From positions 1 to 17,013 of the forward strand of contig MZZL01000012.1 in assembly GCA_002749535.1 (NCBI GenBank): a DNA stretch of 17,013 bases. The letters run 5' to 3'. The stretch's first letter is position 1. Each line of letters starts with the position of its first letter. A program made the position numbers and the translations under genes. The notes beneath the pieces are model-generated. The model was not told where the DNA came from and made no database searches. It was given only the letters and a program-made list of their open reading frames with translations. This DNA is from Apophysomyces variabilis. Lineage: Eukaryota; Mucoromycota; Mucoromycetes; Mucorales; Mucoraceae. Shown piece by piece: positions 1 through 11,200 of the stretch.

Positions 1-97
1 AAAAAAAAAAAAAAAAAAGAAGAAAGAAAGAAACGAGAAAAAAAACCATGCCTTGGTTTGTGTTTACCGTGCTCACGTTTCATCCCATCTGTTTTAG
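1..97 (+). other. Low-complexity A-rich start and 3' end of a cyclin-gene intron
   Basis: The window opens with 18 A residues followed by a purine-only GAAAGAAAG tract. At 91-97 the sequence GTTTTAG looks like a 3' splice site after a pyrimidine-rich stretch, and strong cyclin coding begins directly after it. The ATG at 48 is in a different frame from the cyclin exon and is probably intronic. The 5' end of the intron lies outside the window or cannot be placed. Confidence 0.5.
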
Positions 98-369
98 GCT
101 ACAGGGCGGAACCGGAAGCAGCACATCGAATATTTGCTGCGAGTCTGTTGGTCGCGAGCAAATACATTGATGACCATTGCTTAACTACGAAACAGTTAGT
201 TCGTGCCACTGGCGATGTCTGGTCTATCAAGGAAATGACGAGAATGGAACTGGCATTCCTTACATTCCTGAAATGGAACCTACATGTTCGCCAAGAAGAA
301 ATGATCGCTTTTTTCAAGACGTTTCATTTCGACATTACCTCCATTCTTTCCCCTATGAATGACACTTAA
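98..369 (+). CDS. PCL/Pho80-type cyclin, C-terminal exon (partial)
   Basis: This is the last exon of a cyclin whose upstream exons lie outside the window. The frame is open from the splice site after 97 (the first codon is split, with two bases in this exon) to TAA at 367-369, about 90 codons. Visible cyclin-box features are AAHRIFAASLLVASKYIDD, matching the helix rich in small and hydrophobic residues that ends in ASKY, and MELAFLTFLKWNLHV, matching the E-x3-L-x2-L-x-W-x-L-x-V helix of Pcl1/Pcl2- and Pho80-like cyclins. Proteins of this group activate a Pho85/Cdk5-type kinase in fungal cell-cycle and polarity control; that role is family knowledge. The protein stops about 20 residues after the cyclin box, so any long regulatory region must be N-terminal. 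The exact subfamily cannot be fixed from one exon. Confidence 0.82.
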
Positions 370-1413
370 CTAACACTGTCCTCGGTGTGAAATTCAATGC
401 TTTGGTTAAACAATACCCCTCCCCTTTTTCCGGTTGTAAAACTCATGTTCTCTTTATTTATTTTGTCACTTTTTGTATATATCTATTCGACAGCCACTTG
501 ATAAAAGATTTATGATTCGGGGAAGTACCTTCCCTTATTTGGAACAGTTTAATCCGATATCGTCCTTCTGCCATAAGTAGAGCATGGTGTTTTCACCAAC
601 TGCATCTTGGTCAGGCTTACTTTAGTAAAGATTTTGTTCGGGGAACTAAACAAACAATAAGAATGGGCCCCTCCCATGAGACGGGGCATAGATGTTGTAT
701 TTCACTTGGCAGGTAAATATTCATCTCACACTGGCAATTATCAACATGCAGCAGCGAAATCAAATCTCAGAAGTACCATTTCCAAAAATGAAACCGAAAT
801 GCACGAGATAGATAGTATTAGAAAAAGGAATTATGAAGATAAAGTTTTGATTTCACCACTGTGTGGGCTCTATCGCGTGAGCCCTCGGGTGATGTGGATT
901 TGTTGACGCCTCTAGAAAAGACACGCCACGATAGCTCTTGGTCGCAAAGAAGCTTTGGAATATGATGAATGCTCGCATCTTCCCGTCGAATAATGTCCGT
1001 TTATTCAAGTTAAAGCCACCTTTCCTGATACAATGGAGAAGACGAAAAAAGAAAAATAGAAACATAGAAACGCAAGACGAAACGAAACTCAAGAGAAAAC
1101 GCACAGACGTGACTAACGATCGAATAACGTAGGTATTAGCCATGAATATCCTATTCCCAAAAGTTTGTTGATGGTTATGTGCAATACATATCAATCGTAA
1201 ACGAAGTGCCAATGGAGTAATTAACAAAATCTAACAAACCGAAACTCACGATATGCGTGCACGCCGGACGAATATCACATTGCAAAATAGTCGTACGTCC
1301 ATTTAACTCCTCCCTCCTGTGCCTCTAGCCCGATGTTGCATCGCTTCAAATATACGGGATGGACTGAAATTAGGATGCCACAACTGAGATGTACCTAATA
1401 AATTTCAAGACTT
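370..1413. other. Gene-free stretch between cyclin and repeat-protein gene
   Basis: This holds the cyclin 3' UTR, then sequence in which I find no convincing gene. ORFs at 676-906 (plus) and 853-1227 (minus) have no recognisable motifs, splice-site context or biased composition. No clear AATAAA follows the cyclin stop; an AATAAG occurs near 656-661. Confidence 0.5.
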
Positions 1414-1419
1414 TTTATT
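1414..1419 (-). terminator. Poly(A) signal AATAAA of the CaaX repeat protein gene
   Basis: On the minus strand AATAAA lies about 100 nt past the stop codon at 1521-1523, in an A-rich context. This is a normal distance for a fungal polyadenylation signal. Confidence 0.5.
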
Positions 1420-1520
1420 TTCTAAGGAACTAAGTAACTTCGCATCCAGGTGTTATCTTATTAGTGATATCCAGCATATTTACATGGTTGGCACGAAAAA
1501 GCTTTTTTCTTATAATTTTT

Positions 1521-3425
1521 CTACATGACAATGCATCCTTTGCTCTTTGCAGCTGGAGCTGGCGCACTCTGCTCTTCTTGTGCTGGCTTGGGTGGAAGTT
1601 CCTTTTCCACATGAGGCTTGACTTCGCTTGCTGCAAGGGGAACAGGAACAACAGGCTCAGGTCTTTGGATACTTGCTGCTGCATTCGTAGAATCAATATG
1701 TGCCGTTGCTGCGCTAATTTGTTGACGTTCTTTGGACTCTACGGACTCGATAGCAATACTGTTTGCGCTCGAGATGGTAGCGCCGACAACTCGGACTTGT
1801 TCGGTGGTCGTCATCGTGATTTCCTCGGCAACTTTTGTCTCGACTGCAGACTCGGTAACCTTGACATCTTTGACTGCTTCTGCGCTCTTGGCCTCTTCCT
1901 TGATTTCTTCAACTTGTTCTTTCACCTCTTGTTTGATTTCCTTAGCTTCTTCCTTAATCTCTCCAGCGTATTCTTTCACTTCTTCCTTAACCTCTTCCTT
2001 GATTTCCTTAGCTTCTTCCTTGACTTCTTCAACTTCCTCTTTCACTTCTTCATTGACTTCTTCAACGTGTTCTTTCACCTCTTCCTTGGTTTCTTTAGCT
2101 TCTTCCTTAATCTGTTCAACGTGTTCCTTCACTTCTTCCTTAACTTCCTCGTTGATTTCCTTAGCTTCCTCCTTGACCTCTTCAACTTCCTCTTTCACTT
2201 CTTCCTTGATTTCCTTAGCTTCTTCCTTGACTTCTTCAACTTGCTCTTTCACTTCTTCATTGACTGCTTCAACGTGTTCTTTCACCTCTTCCTTGGTTTC
2301 TTTAGCTTCTCCCTTAATCTCTTCAACGTGTTCTTTCACTTCTTCCTTAACTTCCTCCTTGATTTCCTTAGCTTCTTCCTTAATCTCTTCAAAGTGTTCT
2401 TTTACTTCTTCCTTGGCTTCTTCAACTTGCTCTTCCAGTTCTTCTTTGACTTCCTTAGCCTCTTCCTTGACTTCTTCAACGTGTTCTTTCTCCTCTTCAA
2501 GCTGTCCTTTCACTTCATCCTTGACTTCTTGAGCTTCTTCCTTAATTACTGCCTTCACTTCTTCAACTAGTTCTTTCGCTTCTTCCCCGAGTTCTTTAAC
2601 TTCTTCCTTAATATCTTCCTTGATTTCTTCAACCTGTTCCTTGACATCATTCTCAATTTCTTTAACTTCCACCTTCATTTCGCTTCCGCTCTGGTTTTCG
2701 GAGTCGGATGTCTTAATCTCCGCCGAACTAACCGCTTCAGTCATCTTGGTTTCCAATTGCTCTTTGATACTGACTGTTTGGACTGTTTCGGCTACGACTG
2801 CAGTCGATTTGATCTGCTTGGCTAAGATGCCATGGATGTCAACGGCACGTGATCCGACAACGGAGGCAATAGCATGATTAACTAGTTCATTTGTAGTATC
2901 GGATGTTTCCGTCTCCACTTTGGCCTCGGATTTTACTTCCTCTGCAGGCGATGAGGCAACAGCGCCTGAAACGGTTTGGGCAACTATGTCATGGATATCG
3001 ACAGCACGAGAATTGACAGCGGAAGCAATAGCTGTCTGCACTATATCTGTTTTTTCTTCGATATGCTCCACATCAGTTTCCGTCACCGCAGCTTCGACAA
3101 CTGTTTCTACAGAAACCTTGACTTCTTCCACCTTGGCGACTTCAACTTCTTTCTTTTCAACTGTAAGTTTGTTCAGGATACCATAGATGTCCACGGAAGA
3201 CGCGTTAACCGCGGTCTCAATAGCTGCCTTGACGATTTCCGATATGCTGAACTCCTCCTCCACACGCGTCTTCTCCGTTACCTCGACTGCGGCAGACATC
3301 GTTGTGGTGGTCTTGGCTTCTGAAACTGTTTGCAACTCTTGAGTTTCGGTAACCTCGGTAGTGTAGACAATTTCCTCTTTTACGGACGCTCCTTCGAGGA
3401 CAACTTGGTTGGTTTCGGTAGACAT
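1521..3425 (-). CDS. Acidic hendecad-repeat coiled-coil protein with C-terminal CaaX box
   Basis: Single-exon gene of 634 aa. ATG at 3425-3423 lies 56 nt below a TATA box; stop TAG is at 1523-1521. I do not recognise a named family. Three parts are visible. (a) Residues 1-250 carry three related motifs near 64-88, 128-152 and 181-205, of the form I/LV-x2-AI-x2-AV-x-SRAVDIH-x-I, separated by Val/Thr/Glu-rich linkers. (b) Residues about 250-515 form a Glu/Lys/Val rod with hydrophobic residues spaced 4-4-3 (11-residue hendecads) mixed with heptads, for example EVKEEAKEIKE. (c) The tail is Pro/Ala-rich and ends KSKGCIVM, a CaaX box; terminal Met predicts farnesylation. That Cys is the only cysteine, and there is no Trp. 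Hendecad helices occur in synuclein, perilipin and LEA proteins and often bind membranes or lipid surfaces. With a lipid anchor this suggests a peripheral-membrane scaffold or tether, which is inference. Strongly skewed codons (GAA, GAG, AAG) and lack of introns, unlike its neighbours, suggest high expression. Confidence 0.85.
   Translation of the reverse strand: MSTETNQVVLEGASVKEEIVYTTEVTETQELQTVSEAKTTTTMSAAVEVTEKTRVEEEFSISEIVKAAIETAVNASSVDIYGILNKLTVEKKEVEVAKVEEVKVSVETVVEAAVTETDVEHIEEKTDIVQTAIASAVNSRAVDIHDIVAQTVSGAVASSPAEEVKSEAKVETETSDTTNELVNHAIASVVGSRAVDIHGILAKQIKSTAVVAETVQTVSIKEQLETKMTEAVSSAEIKTSDSENQSGSEMKVEVKEIENDVKEQVEEIKEDIKEEVKELGEEAKELVEEVKAVIKEEAQEVKDEVKGQLEEEKEHVEEVKEEAKEVKEELEEQVEEAKEEVKEHFEEIKEEAKEIKEEVKEEVKEHVEEIKGEAKETKEEVKEHVEAVNEEVKEQVEEVKEEAKEIKEEVKEEVEEVKEEAKEINEEVKEEVKEHVEQIKEEAKETKEEVKEHVEEVNEEVKEEVEEVKEEAKEIKEEVKEEVKEYAGEIKEEAKEIKQEVKEQVEEIKEEAKSAEAVKDVKVTESAVETKVAEEITMTTTEQVRVVGATISSANSIAIESVESKERQQISAATAHIDSTNAAASIQRPEPVVPVPLAASEVKPHVEKELPPKPAQEEQSAPAPAAKSKGCIVM
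1998..2390 (-). repeat. 207-bp (69-residue) internal tandem duplication in the rod
   Basis: Inside the hendecad rod a segment around 2051-2190 recurs near-identically around 2258-2390, an offset of 207 bp or 69 codons. Near-identity also extends about 50 bp on the low-coordinate side of each copy. Protein landmarks are VKEHVEEVNEE (near residue 450) and VKEHVEAVNEE (near 381). Since 69 = 5x11 + 2x7, the duplication keeps the helical phase. It is an in-frame expansion of the rod. Confidence 0.75.
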
Positions 3426-3480
3426 GAAGAAAATAGGAAAGAAAATATAGGAATTTCTTGAAAAGTTGAACTCAGGTGAG

Positions 3481-3489
3481 CTTTTTATA
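3481..3489 (-). promoter_or_regulatory. TATA box of the CaaX repeat protein gene
   Basis: The minus strand reads TATAAAAAG here, 56 nt upstream of the ATG at 3425. Initiation about 25-35 nt downstream would leave a 5' UTR of roughly 20-30 nt, which is pyrimidine-rich just before the ATG. This is the clearest core promoter in the window and fits a strongly expressed gene. Confidence 0.6.
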
Positions 3490-5128
3490 AAGCCACCGTG
3501 GGTCGGGTCGTGAATGAGGTAAAAATGGCTGTGGTACAGGGGCTCGGCCTTTCTGATTCGGCTACGCGCACCTACCTGGTGCTACTGTGATGCAAATAGA
3601 GGAACAATACAATATATCAGCATCTGGAGCATATCAATACTTCTTACTAAACTCTTTCGAGAAATTTCTAATGCTGCGCAAAAATAAATGTAAGCGCCAT
3701 CGACTTTGGCAAAGAGAGTTTATCGACAAGGAATAGCCATGCTTGTAACAGAATGATATTGAATAATTTCCACGTTTTTGTTTTATTCGCAGGATTGCTG
3801 GTATAGATGCGGTAATAGAAAAGATGCGTAAGGTTGTATGACTTCGGTACTGGCGAACAACGTGCAAAGAGGTAACTACGCTATTTGATTTTTTCGTTGG
3901 TTGCTATTGTATAAGACAAAAGACATACAGTCGTATTAAACCATTCAATTGCAAGCAGGGCTAAGCTAGCGAAATAGGTAGTAAAGCTTAAAGTGAAGAA
4001 TATAAGACGGAATTGGGTCATTAAAACAAGTTAATGTTAGTTGTCATGTATGTGGTGCTGAAAGCACAATTTAAACCGATGCAATTTGGTATCCAACAGT
4101 AATATGCATTTGGATCGCGCTACAGTTGATTGGGTGATCCTCATAAATACGATCCGCACCTTCCTGAATCCAGTCGGTAGGTATCCAGGTCGGTCCTGAA
4201 CGAATATATGTGCCAAGCCAGTAACCAACATAAATGAAATACAGTATTTTGTAAAGTAGCTTGTGCCACTGCAAGACTAGTTTTGCGCCAGTGAACATGA
4301 TATTTTAGAGTAGCGCGAAATGATTCAATAAATAGTAAAAGCGTACATATGATTTCTCTCTGATCGGTTAACTAGTATCCCAAACGTTAGCAAATTATGT
4401 GCCTGACGTTGGGTCCTGTAACTGAGTATCATAGTATTACACAATCGGCAACTTCCTAATTAACTGCAGTATGCCTTTGCATGTGCTTGTTCCAGTAAGC
4501 TGCAGTCATGATATAGTGTTGCACGCTTAACAAGATATCCTTTATCGCGCACAATGCATCTTTGGCTTCATTTACATGTTAGCAAAACCGCGGAATGACA
4601 CGTTCGTTTCATGGACTGTCAAGCGAATTGCAATAAAGATATTAGCCGTTTTTAGTCCTTTCCGCATTAAAAAAGCACAACGCCTCCCGCAAGAATAAAT
4701 ATCTAGATATTTGATTTACTATTTCAAGATAAACAGACTTTGCCTGACACGATGTCTTACAATCATATTTTACAATCAAGTGGATCACATAGGGATTGAC
4801 CTTAAGTCAATGCTAGTATAGAAATACTACAGTGAACTGGATGCCGACGGTGACCTTAGTACTATGTTAGGTGGCGTCCAATAGCTACCTACTTCTTCAT
4901 AGCTTCTGCAGAAGATATTTGATTCATTATTCGTAGCCATTAATAAGCAAGAACTCCAGCTGTTGTCAGTCTGAACTGTATACTGTAACTGACAGAGGGT
5001 CATAGAAACCGAATCGTACTATTGTATCTGATAATAGGGAAGAGTTATATCTTATTGCTTTCTCAGAGGCTATTCGGTAGGTAACATTGAGGAGTTACGG
5101 TTGCTTCGATTAAAGCCAGTGCCGCTAT
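3490..5128. other. Intergenic stretch, mostly without recognisable genes
   Basis: About 1.6 kb between the CaaX gene promoter and the Mss4 gene. Apart from the small minus-strand ORF at 4071-4298, I find only short stop-broken frames with no family motifs. It may contain decayed sequence, but nothing can be named. Confidence 0.45.
4071..4298 (-). CDS. Possible small membrane protein, unrecognised
   Basis: An ATG-to-TAA ORF of 75 aa, with ATG at 4298-4296. It shows one likely membrane segment near residues 14-34 (KLLYKILYFIYVGYWLGTYI), followed by a polar tail rich in Trp, Tyr, Asp and Ile. There is no signal-peptide cleavage motif. Codon use is not obviously biased and there is no promoter evidence. 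It could be a real small integral membrane protein, a fragment of a decayed gene, or chance. I cannot assign a family. Confidence 0.25.
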   Translation of the reverse strand: MFTGAKLVLQWHKLLYKILYFIYVGYWLGTYIRSGPTWIPTDWIQEGADRIYEDHPINCSAIQMHITVGYQIASV

Positions 5129-5133
5129 CCAAT
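5129..5133 (+). promoter_or_regulatory. CCAAT box upstream of Mss4
   Basis: The motif CCAATCAG begins 91 bp upstream of the chosen ATG at 5220. CCAAT boxes bound by the HAP/NF-Y complex are common at about this distance in fungal promoters. No TATA box is obvious. Confidence 0.3.
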
Positions 5134-5219
5134 CAGTCACAAGTTAAGCGCTGTGTAAGGTGAAAACAGCAATAAAGCTGTCAATAATACAGCTCCGCCC
5201 TCCTTCTCGAATACTTTAC

Positions 5220-5677
5220 ATGACACAACCTGTTCGTTTTCAGTCATTGACAGATCCACTAGCCCAGCTTGCCCTGCCTGATACAGGAAAAAACGCTGGT
5301 GATGTCATATGCCCCAAGGAGTCCTGTCGATGTGTCATCTTGCGAAAAAATAAAGCGACGTTGGTCAAACGCGACGCCAACAAGGTAAGAATAAGATTGT
5401 GTCTGTTACATGCAAGTAATTCTTTTTGAAGATGTCGATGCCTGAAACAGCCTTACCCGAAGGAATTAAGGTTGCAGAGAATAATACGGACGACGATCAC
5501 TTTTGGTCGTTAGACAACATGATGGACTTTGAAAATGTTGGTTTCTCAAATACAGTAGGATCAATCAAGTACCTGTCCTGTGCGGACTGTGATATTGGTC
5601 CTCTTGGTTATCACGATATTGCCAGCGAACCCAAGGAGTTCTTGATTAGCATCTGTCGTGCGAGATATCAATTCTAA
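5220..5677 (+). CDS. DSS4: Mss4/Dss4 (RABIF) family zinc protein
   Basis: Two exons, 5220-5384 and 5432-5677, flank a 47-bp GT-AG intron in phase 0 and give 136 aa (human Mss4 is 123). The first in-frame ATG at 5220 is taken as the start; it leaves about 30 residues before the first zinc motif. Family features: N-terminal C31-x4-C36 followed by CVIL, and C-terminal DFENVGFSNTVGSIKYLSC with C105-x2-C108 in CADCDIGPLGYHD. This last block is the hallmark of Mss4, where two cysteine pairs bind one zinc. Mss4/Dss4 binds nucleotide-free exocytic Rab GTPases (Sec4/Rab8 class), as a slow exchange factor or a Rab chaperone, at the cytosol-vesicle interface. The gene converges on the Tah18 gene with 13 bp between stop codons, so the 3' UTRs must overlap or be extremely short. 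No lesions are seen. Confidence 0.92.
5385..5431 (+). other. 47-bp intron of the Mss4 gene
   Basis: GTAAGA donor and TTTTGAAG acceptor. Splicing joins ...DANK to MSMPE... in phase 0 and connects the two halves of the zinc-binding fold, which lie in different frames on the genomic strand. Confidence 0.85.
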
Positions 5678-5690
5678 ATCTACATATGTT

Positions 5691-8132
<2,442 letters not shown>

Positions 8133-8349
8133 GGCTGACAGACAGGAAATACGGCGTGGCCAATTAAAAGAGGATCGCGCCTGAAAAAGTGGTAATTTAC
8201 AGGCCTCAGCGGAAAGTCATTAAAGTCAGAGCTCAGTTCAAATCGGGTCAACATATGAAAATGCGGTTATACAATGAGAAAAGCATGATAGAGAGAAAAG
8301 AACATTCCGTATTTTATGATCAATGTCTTTATAAGGCTACCGTGTGTCC
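8133..8349. promoter_or_regulatory. Tah18 upstream region
   Basis: The interval between the Tah18 ATG and the decayed element should hold its promoter. On the minus strand an ATTGG (reverse CCAAT) lies at 8164-8160, only about 28 nt above the ATG. No convincing TATA box is seen. Confidence 0.25.
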
Positions 8350-9270
8350 TACTGGTTCTAGCACGTCCCATCCTGAAAGACAAAGAACGAGTAAAACATG
8401 GTTACGTCCAGATCATAAACTCTGGCATTTTTGCTGGTAATCAAAAGGCAGAAAAACGCCGACCCGACAACCTCAGCATTGGTATGCTTCCCTCCGCTAG
8501 TGCAATGCTCATAGCAGCGTTTTTGTCCCACCCACAGGCCGCATAACCCATCTTTGTGCAGGACATTCACCACTGCCGCACGCTTCTTTTTATAGTGTGG
8601 AACTGCTTGTTCAGAAGTTCAAACCTTATCAACCGTGGCGGCGAATGTGTGTTGCATGAGCTTTGCGTCTTATCTGTTTCCCATCACAGCTTTTGTATTC
8701 TCCTACGGTTGGCTCCCACGTATTCTACTTCGCCGACGCACATAGTTAAAACATCTTTACCGTTCTGTGATTGCTCTATATGATTACGCTCCGCAGAAGC
8801 AATATTTGGATAGGACCATAGTAGATCTACTTCCTATGCTCCATTAAAAAACACGTAATCACGGAACGTCCTTTCTCTTGCTTTGTTGAATAAATGTCGA
8901 GACCTTCTCGAGTTCTCGAGACTGTAGCCATCTGGAGCACTGTTGACGGACCTATTATCATAGCCCATGTTGTCCTTCGCCATTCTGACAATTTCTTAAC
9001 CATGGTGGTAACCCTATCCACAAATTCTGACTTTGCTGGTGAGGTTTTCGAACATTTGTAACGTACAATATGTTGATTCATGACCGCCTTTGGATACCAA
9101 TTACTTCTTTCCAATCTTCAACTCGTAAAGACTACTATCTTCAAGACGGCATTTCTTCATATTGCCTTGAGGAACTACTACCTTGTCTAAGAAAAGTAAC
9201 AGCTTTCTTTCGGTCACTATATAGCCATCTTCGTTATGACTGTTTATGCAAAACTGTTTTATCTTTTCTC
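8350..9270 (-). pseudogene. Decayed Crypton/Ndc10-like gene relic
   Basis: On the minus strand, several short frames in register order resemble a protein family widespread in Mucoromycota genomes that is related to Ndc10/Gcr1-type DNA-binding proteins and Crypton tyrosine recombinases. Around 9260-9170: FCINSHNEDGYIVTERKLLLF followed by LDKVVVPQGNMKK, matching the (W)xxFC...DGxxVTExKLxxFL...VVxRGN pattern. A frame change follows near 9110. Around 8970-8930: YDNRSVNSAPDGYS, matching YxDRGxGTxxDGYT. Around 8650-8500: VDKV-stop-TSEQ and VLHKDGLCGLWVG, weakly matching the KTNQ and RHKDxxxCxVGA blocks. Stops and frame changes separate the blocks, so no product is possible. The match is from memory of family patterns, not a search, and the downstream blocks are weaker than the first. 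Confidence 0.45.
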
Positions 9271-9913
9271 AGCCAGTGAAAACACGAAAAAATCAGTTTA
9301 TTGAACTGACTAAATTTTCATTTGTCGAATATTTTCCACGAATGATCCCTGTTCCTTCTTACAAGTTAATGTGCTGTTGGCTAGTCTTTTTTACTCAAGC
9401 AAAAGCAGCATGCGCCCTCCATATAACATTTTCTTTAAGAACATTGTTAACTTGATTATTGATTATTCCAGATGGTGAAGCGCTTCGCGTGATAAAGGAC
9501 ATTTCTCCTTTTGCTGATTGAGCCCTGATTTAGATCGAAGAACTGTTATCATTAAATGCTCGAAAAGTATAACGAACCAAACAAAAGGGAAGAAAGGTCC
9601 CCAACGCTTTAACGTTCTTTTACGGTGTCAAGGTCCGAATTTGAAAGAGCCGACGATGTTGGTTTCAAACCACCGGTACTCCTATCGTGTCACAAGATGC
9701 CATCGTCAGGCTGGTGACAAAGCTATAATGACGCCGATTTTTTGAAGACTCCTTCTGTTTTCTCTATCGGTTAGGCACAGTTCGTGATATACAGTATCTC
9801 CCAAAAATAATTGCGCAACAAATGAAAAAAAAAAAATTCTATGCCGTCCTTTTTCTGCTTAGTTACCGCTTTACCTCATTTTAAAAGTGCATCCACATCC
9901 TTGAGCTCTCCCC
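9271..9913. other. Gene-free stretch with short poly(A) run
   Basis: No supported gene. The ORF at 9518-9745 has no recognisable motif. A 13-nt poly(A) run lies at about 9824-9836 on the plus strand, just before the LINE ORF1-like fragment, and may mark the junction of an older retroelement insertion. Confidence 0.35.
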
Positions 9914-10350
9914 ATGCCCACTGTTAAACAGTCAAAGGCAGAACTCGCTGCTGCCAAGGCTGAAATTAGTAGGCTCAAACAACACAATGCTCCCCTTCTC
10001 CAGATGGTAGGCTCTAGTTTCCTTAGACACCAAGTCTGTTGAATCTATTTCCTCTAATACAACCCGTCCATTCAATCACATGCCTAATACATATCGATAT
10101 CTCCGCAAAAGCTATCCGTCGCATCAGGGTTCCTGTCCGGCCTGCTGTCGCCCGCTTCTTCTTTGCAAAAAGGCTTTTTTAATACTCACGCCTTTCCCCG
10201 ATATTTTTCCATCTCCCCTCAATTTTTATCAGATTGATCTAGCCCGGGCGGACACAATCATTATCATTGCGCTCATTTGAACCACTGAATAAACCCAAGA
10301 AACTAGATAGTGCTAGGTTGAAACTCGATGTCATTCACTTAGCTCCAAAA
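9914..10350 (+). pseudogene. Decayed LINE ORF1-like fragment
   Basis: ATG at 9914 opens a 42-codon frame beginning MPTVKQSKAELAAAKAEISR, a coiled-coil segment like that of fungal LINE ORF1 proteins, ending at TGA 10038-10040. Further on, in another frame, about 10107-10180 reads AKAIRRIRVPVRPAVARFFF, resembling an Arg/Val-rich block found in Mucoromycota ORF1 products. Around 10300-10345 the segment LDSARLKLDVIHLA weakly recalls the ARxLDxHxP block. Frame changes and stops separate them. The coiled-coil part resembles the intact ORF at 15236-15640. Assignment is by pattern memory and remains tentative. Confidence 0.3.
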
Positions 10351-11011
10351 AAAAAGTAATCCACAAACCTCTTTAAGACGCTTCCAGAGTCTGTAAGCTA
10401 GAATAATGACATACCTAATACCTTAACAATCTATCCCATAAGCTAATCGACTTCTTAATATCAGAACTTGAGATGCACTGCGAGTTGTCAGGATATCCTA
10501 CTTGCAAAAAGATCAATAAAGAGTACTTTATGTATTCTTGAACTTTTACTGCAGTGAATCTGATCTGGGTGGGCGTTTCAACCATTATTCCGTTTATCGA
10601 GCAGAAAAAACGCCAATGAAAAGTATGTCGCCCACTTGTTTATTTTCCTTCACATGTCATTTTCGTTCTTTTCCCGTCATTTTCTGTAAGCATGACATAA
10701 TTTGAATCAAGATAGACATTGAGGTATTCTTGATGGGAACAGTAGACCGAGTTATAAACTGTATCTACACGTGTAACATTTAGGTAACATTCCATGAAAA
10801 TCCGTTGTACAATGAAAAGGAAATGACATAAACTATGTAAACTTTGTTCGGATGCACCTGAAGATGCTGCAACTTTTACGTACTCTATTCGAAGATATAC
10901 CAAGATAGTTTTTTACCGGGTGTGATGCAGACGAACTTTCAAACCATATGAGATAAAAAGGCTGCAGAAGACTTTAGCAGACAATAGGTATTCTACAAAA
11001 ATTAAGAAAAC
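10351..11011. other. Gene-free stretch
   Basis: No supported gene. A minus-strand open frame at 10640-10903 (87 codons) lacks an ATG near its beginning and shows no known motif. It could be part of a decayed element, but I would not call it a gene. Confidence 0.35.
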
Positions 11012-11200
11012 ATGATAGCCCCAACTGCACGACGTCGAACAAGAGCCAGCCAAACCAAGACTATGGTTGAACCACCCAGGTCTCGCAGACGAATCAGCCG
11101 ACGAGAAGAGGAAAGAGCAGAATCGTCCCGAGCTCCTTTAAGGCGATCTGAGAGGCAGCAAGCAAAAAGGCAGAAAAGGATCCACGAGTCCAGTGGATAG
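11012..11200 (+). CDS. Small Arg-rich basic ORF, doubtful
   Basis: ATG-to-TAG ORF of 62 aa with very high Arg, Glu and Ser content (RRRTR, RSRRRISRREEE, PLRRSERQQAKRQKR), predicted disordered and nucleic-acid binding. An in-frame TAA lies just upstream of the ATG, so it is not simply an open extension. Retroelement proteins in these fungi often end with RRSxR-type tails, so this may be the last piece of a lost element rather than a gene. No promoter or poly(A) signal stands out. Confidence 0.3.
   Translation: MIAPTARRRTRASQTKTMVEPPRSRRRISRREEERAESSRAPLRRSERQQAKRQKRIHESSG

Noticed and set aside
676..1227. ORFs on both strands between the cyclin and the repeat gene
   Set aside because: No motifs, no splice or promoter context, and composition typical of random AT-rich DNA.
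1732..2532. Second plus-strand ORF (Ser/Thr/Leu-rich) in the same region
   Set aside because: Another shadow frame of the same repeat; it has no independent features.
1464..2570. Long plus-strand ORF of 368 codons rich in Phe, Leu and Asp, opposite the CaaX repeat protein
   Set aside because: It is the complement of the GAA/GAG/AAG-rich rod, where antisense codons (TTC, CTC, CTT) rarely give stops. Its composition is purely a mirror of the repeat, and the minus-strand gene has promoter, poly(A) signal and CaaX end.
3634..3867. Minus-strand 77-codon ORF
   Set aside because: No recognisable features and ordinary noncoding composition.
4740..4905. Plus-strand stretch reading YYSELDADGDLSTMLGGVQ with a nearby upstream stop
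   Set aside because: It looks protein-like over about 20-30 residues, but I cannot link it to a family or find flanking exons.
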